Shown piece after piece: positions 1-6,770 of a stretch of DNA of 18,266 nucleotides; position 1 is the first letter of the stretch, and each line of letters starts with the position of its first letter. The notes beneath the pieces were generated by a model that saw only the letters and a program-made list of their open reading frames with translations, did no database searches and was not told the DNA's origin. This stretch comes from an uncultured Acetatifactor sp. GTDB taxonomy: Bacteria; Bacillota; Clostridia; Lachnospirales; Lachnospiraceae. Location: positions 1 to 18,266 of the forward strand of contig CAJUIA010000050.1 of assembly GCA_910586485.1 (NCBI GenBank), written 5' to 3'. The position numbers were made by a program, and so were the translations under genes.

Positions 1-55
1 GGAAACGGCCGAATGGCCATCCATACCGTAAATGCGAAGCATTTATGGTATAATA
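1..55 (+). repeat. Promoter-bearing palindromic repeat, copy 1
   Basis: First of three copies of a repeat of about 55 bases; the others start at 1418 and 1488. It begins with a small GGCC-GAAT-GGCC hairpin (8-19). A longer stem follows, ATACCGTAAATGC (23-35) against GCATTTATGGTAT (39-51) around a GAA loop, with one G-T wobble. The 3' arm runs into an extended -10 box, TGGTATAAT (46-54), upstream of the ECF S-component gene. No good -35 box is visible 17 bases upstream, so activity would rest on the extended -10. The left edge may be cut by the window. Confidence 0.8.
46..54 (+). promoter_or_regulatory. Extended -10 promoter inside repeat copy 1
   Basis: TATAAT at 49-54 preceded by TGG gives an extended -10 element. 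The sequence at the -35 distance (26-31) is poor. The position, about 65 bases before the ECF S-component start, fits a promoter for that gene. Transcription has not been shown; this is inferred from the motif. Confidence 0.5.
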
Positions 56-121
56 GAAACTTGATTGTAGAAAATGCAAGGGTTAAGAGCTGTTCAGACA
101 GCGGAGAGGAAAATGTAAAAT

Positions 122-709
122 ATGAAGGAAAAGAGCAGAAAGGCGCAAATTCAAGATCTTGTAACGGCCGCAATGTGCATGGCGGCAGGAATTATCTTGC
201 CCTTTTTTACGGGGCAGATTCCGGAAATCGGGAAAATGCTTCTGCCCATGCAGTTTCCGGTATTTATCTGCGGGCTGATCTGCGGGTGGCAGTATGGGGG
301 GATTGTGGGATTTATACTTCCGCTGCTTCGGTTTGCTCTGTTTGCAGTGCCGCCCATGCCTAACGGTATTGCCCTGGCTTTTGAGCAGGCGGCTTACGGT
401 ATAATCTGTGGGTATTTATATAATCGGTCGAAATGGCATTGCATCGTGGCGGTCTACCGCTCGCTGATTGCGGCAATGCTGGGAGGGCGTGTAATCTGGG
501 TGATTGCGCGGCTGGTGCTGCTGGGTTTGACGGGAAATGCGTTTACCTGGAAAATATTTATGGCAGAGGCCTTTGTCAGCGCTTTTCCGGGAATTGTCCT
601 GCAGCTGGTGCTGATTCCGGCGCTTATGGTGGCTTTGAACAAGGCGGGTTTTGTCCATTTTCATAAAAAACGGAAGGCGGAGAAAGCAGGCTGCGACTCA
701 GAGTGCTGA
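122..709 (+). CDS. ECF transporter S component (PF12822-like)
   Basis: A 195-residue, very hydrophobic protein with about five to six membrane spans, basic at both ends (N-terminal KEKSRK; C-terminal HKKRKAEK). It resembles the substrate-binding S components of energy-coupling factor vitamin transporters, which bind a vitamin or precursor in the membrane and pair with a shared EcfT and EcfA/A' module. The Pro- and Gly-rich N-terminal half, with LPFFTGQIPEIGKMLLP (residues 26-42) and repeated GLICGW-type turns, is typical. No ATPase or T component is nearby, so it would use a module encoded elsewhere. The substrate cannot be told and no riboswitch is seen upstream. The GGAGAGG site (104-110) lies rather far from the ATG, but a nearer ATG at 114 runs straight into a stop. 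Confidence 0.8.
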   Translation: MKEKSRKAQIQDLVTAAMCMAAGIILPFFTGQIPEIGKMLLPMQFPVFICGLICGWQYGGIVGFILPLLRFALFAVPPMPNGIALAFEQAAYGIICGYLYNRSKWHCIVAVYRSLIAAMLGGRVIWVIARLVLLGLTGNAFTWKIFMAEAFVSAFPGIVLQLVLIPALMVALNKAGFVHFHKKRKAEKAGCDSEC

Positions 710-734
710 GGATAAAGGCCGCGGCAGAGCCGCG
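697..734 (+). repeat. Two hairpins at the 3' end of the ECF gene
   Basis: CTCAG-AGTG-CTGAG (697-710) spans the stop codon and is followed by CGCGGC-AGA-GCCGCG (720-734). No T-run follows, so neither is a classical terminator. They may protect the mRNA 3' end or be dispersed palindromic repeats. Confidence 0.5.
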
Positions 735-822
735 ACATGGGAGTTAGCGTCGCTTTCAGTTGTTATGAGATTTGAGTGAAATATAAGAAGAACATGACAT
801 ACGGGTGTCCTGTTTGACGGAG

Positions 823-898
823 TATAATAAAGTCCGGAAAGAGCAGTGCCCATGGGCCCGGATAAAGCGGCGCCCATAGAAATGAAAAAAGCGGGCAC
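823..898 (+). promoter_or_regulatory. Possible -10 box and structured leader before the MmcQ/YjbR gene
   Basis: TATAAT occurs at 823-828 without a well-placed -35. Downstream are the 10-bp palindrome GCCCATGGGC (848-857) and a longer-range pair GTGCCC (846-851) with GGGCAC (893-898). The transcript leader could therefore fold before the ribosome site at 908-913. No known riboswitch is recognised. Confidence 0.3.
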
Positions 899-921
899 AA
901 ACACCGGAAGGAGAATATGTT

Positions 922-1296
922 ATGAGGTATACATGGATTGACGATTATTTGATGAGCAAGACAGGGGTTACAAAGGATCTGCAGAAGGACTGGAACTGGG
1001 TCCGCTATAAGATTGGGGACAAGTTGTTTACGGCGGTCTGTCTGGGAGAAAATGATGTGCCGTATTATATTACCTTGAAGCTGGACCCGGATGAGGGTAA
1101 CTTCCTGCGGCAGCAGTATGAGGACATCGTGCCGGGCTTTTATATGAATAAGCAGCATTGGAATTCCGTGAAGCCTGACGGAGCCGTGCCGGACGACCTG
1201 CTCCGGGATCTGCTGGATAAATCCTATCAGCTGGTATTGGCAGGCTTAAGCAAAAAGAAGCAAAGGGAAATTTTGGAAGGGACAGATCACTCTTAA
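922..1296 (+). CDS. MmcQ/YjbR family protein
   Basis: A 124-residue soluble protein of the MmcQ/YjbR family (CyaY-like alpha/beta fold), which is usually annotated as a DNA-binding protein although its role is not established. Typical features are the Trp/Tyr-rich opening (RYTWIDDYLMSK), the central strand pair VRYKIGDKLFTAVCL and YYITLKLDP, the segment PGFYMNKQHWNSV (about residues 73-85), and a C-terminal helix ending DKSYQLVLAGLSKK. Length fits the family. The start is set by AAGGAG at 908-913, eight bases before the ATG; another ATG at 917 is out of frame. The gene stands alone between leader and terminator. Confidence 0.85.
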   Translation: MRYTWIDDYLMSKTGVTKDLQKDWNWVRYKIGDKLFTAVCLGENDVPYYITLKLDPDEGNFLRQQYEDIVPGFYMNKQHWNSVKPDGAVPDDLLRDLLDKSYQLVLAGLSKKKQREILEGTDHS

Positions 1297-1345
1297 AGGT
1301 CGAACGAAGCTGTATAGATATATCTTATCAAGGCAAAGAGGCATC

Positions 1346-1388
1346 AGGTAATGAAACAAAGCAAGATTTATGTTTCATTACCTTTTTC
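1346..1388 (+). terminator. Rho-independent terminator after the MmcQ/YjbR gene
   Basis: A perfect 13-bp inverted repeat, AGGTAATGAAACA (1346-1358) and TGTTTCATTACCT (1371-1383), with a 12-base loop is followed by a T-run to 1387. It lies 50 bases after the stop codon and separates this gene from the repeat-borne promoters that follow. Confidence 0.85.
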
Positions 1389-1393
1389 ATTGT

Positions 1394-1533
1394 GGTATAA
1401 TAACCATATTCATGGCAGGAAACGGCCGAATGGCCATCCATACTGTAAATGCGAAGCATTTATGGTATAATAACCATATTCATGGCAGGAAACGGCCGAA
1501 TGGCCATCCATACCTTAAATGCGAAGGATTTAA
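1394..1533 (+). repeat. 70-bp tandem duplication carrying repeat copies 2 and 3
   Basis: Bases 1394-1463 and 1464-1533 are two tandem units of exactly 70 bases. They are identical until the terminal stem. Each holds GGTATAATAACC, CATGGCAGGAAAC, the GGCC-GAAT-GGCC hairpin and the long stem. Copy 2's stem is TACTGTAAATGC (1441-1452) with GCATTTATGGTA (1456-1467). Copy 3's stem is TACCTTAAATGC (1511-1522) with GGATTTAAGGTA (1526-1537). The changes at the outer stem positions are mostly compensating. Confidence 0.9.
1396..1471 (+). promoter_or_regulatory. Two -10 boxes in the tandem repeat, driving the CmpB-like gene
   Basis: TATAAT occurs at 1396-1401 and 1466-1471, each preceded by TGG (extended -10). 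For the second, CTGTAA (1443-1448) sits at the -35 position and matches poorly. The third repeat copy has AAAGTA instead of the box, so the 1466-1471 box is the closest to the gene, about 90 bases upstream of its ATG. Confidence 0.5.
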
Positions 1534-1559
1534 GGTAAAGTACGGAGGGGAGAAGAAGG

Positions 1560-2129
1560 ATGCCTTTTCAATACGGATTTTATGAGTTAGCATTAATATT
1601 TCTTTTTTGGGGTGTTGCCGGCTGGCTGATCGAGGTCGTTGACATGCGGATAGAGGCAGGAGAATTCCAGAACAGGGGGTTTTTACATATGCCCTTCTGC
1701 CCCATGTACGGTGCAGGGATGGCGGCGGCATCAGTAGGATTAAGCGGAGTGAAAAATTCTTATTTGATTTTGTTTGCCTTTGGCATGATCTTCTGCTCCC
1801 TGCTGGAATATGTTGTGGGCGGAATTATGGAAAGGCTGTTTCACTCCAAATGGTGGGATTATTCCCATATGCGTTTTAATATCAAGGGAAGGGTGTGCCT
1901 GCGGAATGCCATTTTGTTTGGGTTTGCTTCCATTGTGGTATTCCGTTTTGTGGAGCCGGTGGTGGAAAGGGTAATTACCCGTATTCCGATAAATATGCGG
2001 ATTTTGATAACGGTGGCATTTGGCATTGCTTTTATGATTGATCTGATAATTTCCGCAAGGCGGGCGTGGTCATATCGGAAAAATCAGGAGGGGGACGAGC
2101 TGCAGCTGGTTTTTAAAGCGCACCGATAG
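1560..2129 (+). CDS. CmpB-like (PF06541, ABC-transporter type IV) membrane protein
   Basis: A 189-residue polytopic membrane protein of the family annotated as putative ABC transporter permease (CmpB). The opening YELALIFLFWGVAGWLIEV (residues 7-25) and RGFLHMPFCPMYGAGM (about 38-53) carry the conserved membrane Glu, Pro-Phe-Cys-Pro and Gly of the family. Further spans are near 60-80 (ILFAFGMIFCSLLEYV), 120-137 and 142-162, and the tail is charged. No ATPase is adjacent, so a transporter role is by name only. The start has GGAGGGG (1544-1550) nine bases upstream. The leader contains two hairpin repeats and two candidate promoters. Confidence 0.8.
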   Translation: MPFQYGFYELALIFLFWGVAGWLIEVVDMRIEAGEFQNRGFLHMPFCPMYGAGMAAASVGLSGVKNSYLILFAFGMIFCSLLEYVVGGIMERLFHSKWWDYSHMRFNIKGRVCLRNAILFGFASIVVFRFVEPVVERVITRIPINMRILITVAFGIAFMIDLIISARRAWSYRKNQEGDELQLVFKAHR

Positions 2130-2171
2130 CGGGGACTGTTACGAGTTGTTCAGGTTTGTTGTTGATTGAGG

Positions 2172-2190
2172 TGTCTGCTTAAAGCAGACA
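2172..2190 (+). other. Perfect hairpin just upstream of the CofE-like start
   Basis: TGTCTGCTT (2172-2180) and AAGCAGACA (2182-2190) form a 9-bp perfect inverted repeat around a single A. It sits directly against the GGGAG ribosome site (2194-2198). It could modulate ribosome access or act as a dyad operator. No T-run follows. Confidence 0.55.
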
Positions 2191-2203
2191 GATGGGAGTA
2201 AAA

Positions 2204-3394
2204 ATGGAAAGAAAAGTAGGTACGGTATCAAGAGGAATTCGGTGTCCGATTATCAGAGAGGGTGATGATCTGGCACAGATCGTTGTGGAAAGCGTGCTGG
2301 GGGCGGCTGACAGCGAGGGCTTCAAGCTATATGACAGAGATGTCATTTCTATTACGGAGTCCATTGTGGCCAGAGCCCAGGGAAACTATGCCTCGGTGCA
2401 TGATATAGCGGATGATGTGAGGGCAAAGCTTGGCGGAGAAACCATAGGCGTTATCTTTCCTATTTTGTCCAGAAATCGCTTTGCCATCTGCCTGAAGGGG
2501 ATTGCCATGGGGGCGAAGAAGATTGTGCTGATGTTGAGCTATCCCAGCGATGAGGTGGGAAATTCGCTTCTGACCCTTGACCAGCTGGACGAGCGGGGAA
2601 TCAATCCATATAGTGATGTGCTGTCATTGGAGAAATACCGGGAGTACTTCGGGGAAAACAAGCATGAGTTTACCGGTGTGGATTATGTGGCATATTATGC
2701 GGATATTATCAAAGAGGCAGGTGCAGAGGTTCAGATTATATTTGCAAATCAGGCAAAGGCGATTCTGGATTATACGGATTGTGTTTTAAACTGTGATATT
2801 CATACAAGGGCCAGAACGAAGCGGCTTCTGCTGGCGGCAGGAGCCAGGAAGGTCTGCTCGCTGGACGAAATATTAAATGCGCCGGTGAATGGAAGCGGTT
2901 ATAATGAAAAATACGGGCTGCTGGGGTCTAATAAGGCAACGGAGGATAAAATTAAGCTTTTCCCCAATGCCTGTCAGGGTCTTGTGGAAAAGGTGCAGGA
3001 AGAGATTTTGTCCCGGACCGGCAGTCATGTAGAGGTGATGGTATATGGGGACGGCGCCTTCAAGGATCCTCAGGGCAAGATATGGGAACTGGCGGATCCG
3101 GTAGTTTCTCCGGCTTTTACCTCCGGACTGAAAGGTACGCCCAATGAGCTGAAGCTGAAATATCTGGCAGATAATGATTTTAAGAATCTGAAGGGTGCGG
3201 AGCTGAAGGCTGCCATCGAAGCCAGCATTAAGGCGAAGGGGGATAATCTGGTAGGCAATATGGCTTCCCAGGGTACCACGCCCAGGCAGCTGACGGATTT
3301 GATCGGCTCGCTTTGCGATTTGACCAGCGGCTCCGGAGACAAGGGAACACCGGTAGTGCTGGTGCAGGGATATTTCGACAATTATGCGGATTAG
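2204..3394 (+). CDS. Coenzyme F420-0:L-glutamate ligase (CofE) family protein
   Basis: About 396 residues. The N-terminal half matches the F420_ligase family (PF01996): RGIRCPIIREGDDL (about 8-21) corresponds to the GIP/GDDL opening, and YDRDVISITESIVARAQGNY (about 44-63) is the hallmark strand-helix with conserved Asp, Glu and Ala-Gly. In methanogens and actinobacteria CofE adds gamma-linked glutamates to F420-0 using GTP. Clostridial relatives are longer than the roughly 250-residue archaeal enzyme and occur where no F420 pathway is expected, so the true acceptor is unknown. The start is taken at 2204 because GGGAG (2194-2198) is five bases upstream; the ATG at 2192 lies before that site. 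It precedes guaA by 96 bases in the same direction and may be cotranscribed. Confidence 0.8.
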   Translation: MERKVGTVSRGIRCPIIREGDDLAQIVVESVLGAADSEGFKLYDRDVISITESIVARAQGNYASVHDIADDVRAKLGGETIGVIFPILSRNRFAICLKGIAMGAKKIVLMLSYPSDEVGNSLLTLDQLDERGINPYSDVLSLEKYREYFGENKHEFTGVDYVAYYADIIKEAGAEVQIIFANQAKAILDYTDCVLNCDIHTRARTKRLLLAAGARKVCSLDEILNAPVNGSGYNEKYGLLGSNKATEDKIKLFPNACQGLVEKVQEEILSRTGSHVEVMVYGDGAFKDPQGKIWELADPVVSPAFTSGLKGTPNELKLKYLADNDFKNLKGAELKAAIEASIKAKGDNLVGNMASQGTTPRQLTDLIGSLCDLTSGSGDKGTPVVLVQGYFDNYAD

Positions 3395-3490
3395 AGTAAA
3401 TTTCGGCGGACTTGGATGGCAGGGGCATAAGATTCTTGCGGACATTAAATAAGTGTTGTAGTGAGACTAGAAAGATAAGGAGGAACAGAG

Positions 3491-4474
3491 ATGGCAGTGG
3501 ATAGAAGACCGGAAGATATGGTGAGGATTACGACGCCCGAACTGGCGGAGGCCTTTATTCAGGAGCAGGTGGCGGAAATTCAGGCACAGGTAGGCAGCAA
3601 AAAGGTGCTATTGGCGCTGTCCGGCGGCGTGGATTCCTCTGTAGTGGCAGCACTTTTAATCAGGGCAATCGGTCAGCAGCTGGTATGCGTACATGTTAAT
3701 CACGGACTTTTACGGAAGGGCGAGCCGGAGCAGGTGATTCAGGTGTTCCGCGATCAGATGAAAGCAAATCTGATTTACGTGGATGCCACGGACCGCTTTT
3801 TGGACAAGCTGGCAGGGGTGGCAGAGCCGGAGCAGAAGAGAATGATTATCGGCGGTGAATTCATTGAGGTATTTGCCGAGGAAGCACGAAAGCTGGATGG
3901 CATTGAATTTTTGGCCCAGGGGACGATCTGGCCGGATATTTTGGAAAGCGAGAAAGGTATCAAGGCTCACCACAATGCAGGCGGCCTGCCGGAGGATATG
4001 AAATTTGAACTGGTGGAGCCGGTGAAGATCCTGTTTAAGGATGAAGTGCGCATTGTGGGCAGGGAGCTGGGGCTTCCTGACAGCATGGTATACCGTCAGC
4101 CTTTTCCAGGCCCCGGACTGGGTGTGCGCTGTCCTGGTGCCATTACTCGCGACAGACTGGAGGCAGTCAGAGAATCGGATGCGATCCTGCGGGAAGAGTT
4201 TGCAAAGAACGGCCTGGAGGGAAAAGTGTGGCAGTATTTCACTGTGGTGCCCGACTTTAAGTCCACCGGTATCAAGGACGGAAAGCGCGCCTTTGAGTGG
4301 TCAGTGATCATCCGCGCCGTCAACACCACGGATGCCATGACTGCTACGGTGGAGAATATCCCTTATGACCTTATGTGCCATCTGGCAGAGCGGATTACCC
4401 ATGAGGTGAAAGGGGTCAACCGGGTGCTTTACGACTTTACGCCGAAGCCCACCGGGACGATAGAATTTGAGTAA
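3491..4474 (+). CDS. guaA: GMP synthase, ATP-pyrophosphatase subunit only
   Basis: Converts XMP to GMP with ATP and ammonia in purine synthesis. The 327-residue protein has the N-type PP-loop SGGVDSS (44-50), HVNHGLLR (68-75), GEFIEVF (122-128), AQGTIWPDILES (142-153), AHHNAGGLP (159-167) and RQPFPGPGLGVRCP (202-215). It ends in the dimerisation domain with FEWSVIIRAV and the usual terminal PTGTIEFE. Usual bacterial GuaA is about 510-525 residues because it carries a class I glutaminase domain. That domain is absent, and the clean AAGGAGG site (3478-3484) before the ATG argues this is the native start rather than a deletion. The layout resembles the archaeal two-subunit GMP synthase (GuaAb). 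A separate glutaminase or free ammonia would be needed. Confidence 0.93.
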   Translation: MAVDRRPEDMVRITTPELAEAFIQEQVAEIQAQVGSKKVLLALSGGVDSSVVAALLIRAIGQQLVCVHVNHGLLRKGEPEQVIQVFRDQMKANLIYVDATDRFLDKLAGVAEPEQKRMIIGGEFIEVFAEEARKLDGIEFLAQGTIWPDILESEKGIKAHHNAGGLPEDMKFELVEPVKILFKDEVRIVGRELGLPDSMVYRQPFPGPGLGVRCPGAITRDRLEAVRESDAILREEFAKNGLEGKVWQYFTVVPDFKSTGIKDGKRAFEWSVIIRAVNTTDAMTATVENIPYDLMCHLAERITHEVKGVNRVLYDFTPKPTGTIEFE

Positions 4475-4537
4475 GAGATTGTTGGTGCAATCACCTTATG
4501 AAGATTCCGCAGTTTACCTTAAGAGTGGAGAACTACC

Positions 4538-6067
4538 ATGCGAGATATAAGAGCCAATTGCAAAAGAACAGTTCCATGGGTGCTGCTATGTATAGCCGCT
4601 GACATTCTGTCTATCGGTTTAATACCGCTGAACTTATTTGTTTTAGATATGCCCGAATGGATCACAATCGTGTTTTCCTTTTTGATCATCGCCGCTACCG
4701 TTATCCTGTGGATAAGGTCAACCCGATATAAGGCGGGAAAAGCCGTGCTGTCTGTAATAAACGTGATTGCTGTGTTGCTCACTCTTTTTGGGGCTTATTG
4801 TAACCCGTATTGGAACAACCTTTTATTTAGAAAATCTTATGATACTACATCAAAGGCGTATGATGTGGTTATCAGCAGTCAAGAAGCCAAGGCAGATCTC
4901 GACTTTGCCATGAAGTACCTGAAAAAATGTCATCCCGATTTAAGGTACGGTTTTACAGATGAAATGCGCATTAAGTATGAGCAAACCGTTGAAAAGCTTT
5001 TAAATTCCGAGAGCGTTACTGTAAATGACCTTACTGCCGATATAGAAAGCATTTTTTCAATGCTTTCTGATGGGCACACCGCTGCCATTTGTTATCCTCC
5101 TAAAAATTATTATCTTAAGGAGGGTTATGCCCGTTATCAAGCGGGTGATATAATAGTATCGGTAAACGGTATTTCCATCGAGGACATTTTGCGGCAAAAT
5201 AAAGCTCTGTACAGCTATGAGTCGGAAAGCTACGCTCTGATTAACCTTGCCTACGACTTAACCACCACGAAAGGTCTTGATTATTTAGGTATAGAAATAG
5301 GCGACAAGATCGTGTATACTTATGAAACTGTTTCGGGTGAACGCGCCGATTTCGCCTTTTATCCCGCTGATTTTGTTACCTATTCCGAATATGTGGCTTA
5401 TGACAACTTAAATAGCGATAGCAGCAATACCGGCGGTGTTCGAAATGACACCTTTGTTTATTACAGAATTGATGAGGAAAACAGCCTTGCCATCTTGACT
5501 TTAAATTCTTGTAAATACAATGATGAATATATACAGTGCTTAAAGGATATGTTCACCGAGGTCAAAAGTAAAAATATACAAAATGTTTGTGTTGACTTGC
5601 GACAGAACAGCGGTGGAAATTCTCTTGTGGCAAATGAATTTATAAAGTATCTCGACGTTGATCAATATGGTGATTTAGGGATGAGATGGCGGCTGGGATT
5701 TTTTGAGATTTCGTCGAGCAATAATGTGATAATGAATGAAAAATATGAAAACCTTACTTTTTGCGGAAATGTTTATGTGTTAAGCTCATACTTCACATAC
5801 AGTTCTGCGATGGCTTTTGTGCAGTACATAAAGGATAATCATTTAGGCACAATCATAGGCGAACCACCAGGCAACGCCCCTAACTGTGGCGGTGAAGTAG
5901 CGATGTTTAAGTGTCCTAATTCGGGCATAGTTTTTCAGGTTTCCACCAAATATTTTCAAAGAATAGACAGGGACAACACGGACCTTCTGATACAACCCGA
6001 CATAGTGTGCAATAAAACGGAAGCTGTGGACAAGTTAATGGAATTATTGCGCACAAAACGTCCGTGA
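4538..6067 (+). CDS. Membrane-anchored S41 family peptidase
   Basis: A 509-residue protein with an N-terminal membrane part of three hydrophobic segments (about 13-36, 42-59, 69-87) and an extracellular S41 (C-terminal processing peptidase-like) domain. Visible family marks are LSDGHT (176-181), a PDZ-like stretch YQAGDIIVSVNG (200-211), the beta strand VCVDLRQNSGGN (350-361), and the nucleophile region YFTYSSAMAF (418-427), where Ser422 or Ser423 would attack. GTIIGEPPGN (437-446) follows as in the family. These enzymes cleave exported proteins near their C-termini; the substrate here is unknown. The gene is richer in A/T-ending codons than guaA upstream, which suggests separate acquisition. 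It ends at a strong terminator. Confidence 0.85.
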   Translation: MRDIRANCKRTVPWVLLCIAADILSIGLIPLNLFVLDMPEWITIVFSFLIIAATVILWIRSTRYKAGKAVLSVINVIAVLLTLFGAYCNPYWNNLLFRKSYDTTSKAYDVVISSQEAKADLDFAMKYLKKCHPDLRYGFTDEMRIKYEQTVEKLLNSESVTVNDLTADIESIFSMLSDGHTAAICYPPKNYYLKEGYARYQAGDIIVSVNGISIEDILRQNKALYSYESESYALINLAYDLTTTKGLDYLGIEIGDKIVYTYETVSGERADFAFYPADFVTYSEYVAYDNLNSDSSNTGGVRNDTFVYYRIDEENSLAILTLNSCKYNDEYIQCLKDMFTEVKSKNIQNVCVDLRQNSGGNSLVANEFIKYLDVDQYGDLGMRWRLGFFEISSSNNVIMNEKYENLTFCGNVYVLSSYFTYSSAMAFVQYIKDNHLGTIIGEPPGNAPNCGGEVAMFKCPNSGIVFQVSTKYFQRIDRDNTDLLIQPDIVCNKTEAVDKLMELLRTKRP

Positions 6068-6078
6068 GTTTGGCAAAG

Positions 6079-6123
6079 AGTATTCCATTACCATCACAGC
6101 AACAAAAATGTAATGGCAATACT
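6079..6123 (+). other. Hairpin downstream of the S41 gene
   Basis: AGTATT-CCATTAC (6079-6091) pairs with GTAATGGCAATACT (6110-6123) with a single bulged base. It lies 11 bases after the stop codon and before the main terminator. No long T-run follows, so it may assist termination or stabilise the mRNA end. Confidence 0.6.
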
Positions 6124-6150
6124 ATTTTAGAGATAGGGATTATTTTGTGC

Positions 6151-6187
6151 GGCAGGCAGTCTATAAGATTGCCTGCCTTATTTTTTT
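6151..6187 (+). terminator. Rho-independent terminator of the S41 gene
   Basis: GGCAGGCA (6151-6158) pairs with TGCCTGCC (6170-6177), followed by TTA and seven T residues. It lies between the convergent S41 and DUF305 genes and is oriented for the + strand. The reverse direction has no matching T-run. Confidence 0.88.
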
Positions 6188-6197
6188 AGTCCATATT

Positions 6198-6770
6198 TTA
6201 ACAGTCCAGCGCCTGCAGTAATTTCTGCATTTCCGCAATTCCTCGTCTTTGGGACGTGACGATGGACTCCAGAATAGGCTTCAGTTCCGGGCAGATTTTA
6301 AACTGCAGGGCGGTTTCCGCCATTTTAACTGCGCCTTCATGGTGAGGGATCATTTCCCGCATAAAGTCGCAGTTAATTCGGTTTGTGGTGCAGGCATGCC
6401 GCATTCTGGAGAACATATTCTGCATAATTTGATTAATCCGACATTGATAAGCAGGAAGATTTTGACCCGCGTTGATACAGGTACTGCAGCATTGCTTAAT
6501 GGCTAGCATGTCTTCGATGCTTTTTGTCTGTTCTGTTATGATTTCTGAAGCAATGGACTGCAAAGCGCTATTGGTTGTGTAGATCAGTACATTTTGGGAC
6601 ATCTGAATGGCTGCCCGGTGATGAGGGATCATCTGTACGATGAAATTGGCGGAGAGGCTGTTTGTCAAAGGCGCGGTAGTCATGTCGTGGATCATTTGAT
6701 CCAAAATGTAACAAAAAGTGGTGTGATAAGCTTCGGCTGCCTGACTGGGCCTGCATGGATGATTTGTCAT
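6198..6770 (-). CDS. Double DUF305 protein, cysteine-rich
   Basis: A 190-residue protein with two DUF305 repeats, each with the family signature: FIVQMIPHHRAAIQM (43-57) and FMREMIPHHEGAVKM (136-150). DUF305 is a ferritin-like four-helix domain whose His-His motif is thought to bind metal, often linked to copper. Unusually it has ten cysteines (6, 20, 94, 95, 98, 110, 127, 134, 160, 190), including a CCSTC cluster between the repeats, and no signal peptide, so it is probably cytosolic. The start at 6770 is preferred because AAGGAG lies about ten bases upstream on this strand. An upstream extension to 6878 would add an odd hydrophobic leader in a T-rich intergenic stretch. The sole minus-strand gene of the window; function unproven. 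Confidence 0.85.
   Translation of the reverse strand: MTNHPCRPSQAAEAYHTTFCYILDQMIHDMTTAPLTNSLSANFIVQMIPHHRAAIQMSQNVLIYTTNSALQSIASEIITEQTKSIEDMLAIKQCCSTCINAGQNLPAYQCRINQIMQNMFSRMRHACTTNRINCDFMREMIPHHEGAVKMAETALQFKICPELKPILESIVTSQRRGIAEMQKLLQALDC

Noticed and set aside
13..363. Open frame of 116 codons starting MAIHTVNAKHLWYN across repeat copy 1
   Set aside because: It begins within the palindromic repeat and lies mostly in another frame of the ECF gene; the composition is not protein-like.
814..828. TTGACG next to TATAAT as a promoter
   Set aside because: Only three bases separate the boxes, so they cannot serve as a -35/-10 pair.
1394..1533. CRISPR array
   Set aside because: Two abutting 70-bp units without unique spacers form a tandem duplication, not a repeat-spacer array.
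1370..1585. Open frame of 71 codons through the 70-bp tandem repeat
   Set aside because: It is a translation of the repeat units (the same MAIHTVNAKHLWYN peptide) and of the terminator arm, with no ribosome site.
2130..2203. Riboswitch upstream of the CofE-like gene
   Set aside because: Only a single 9-bp hairpin is present in about 75 bases; no multi-helix aptamer core is visible.
3384..3452. 22-codon frame MRIRVNFGGLGWQGHKILADIK overlapping the end of the CofE-like gene
   Set aside because: No well-spaced ribosome site and too short to judge; it might be a tiny coupled peptide, but evidence is lacking.
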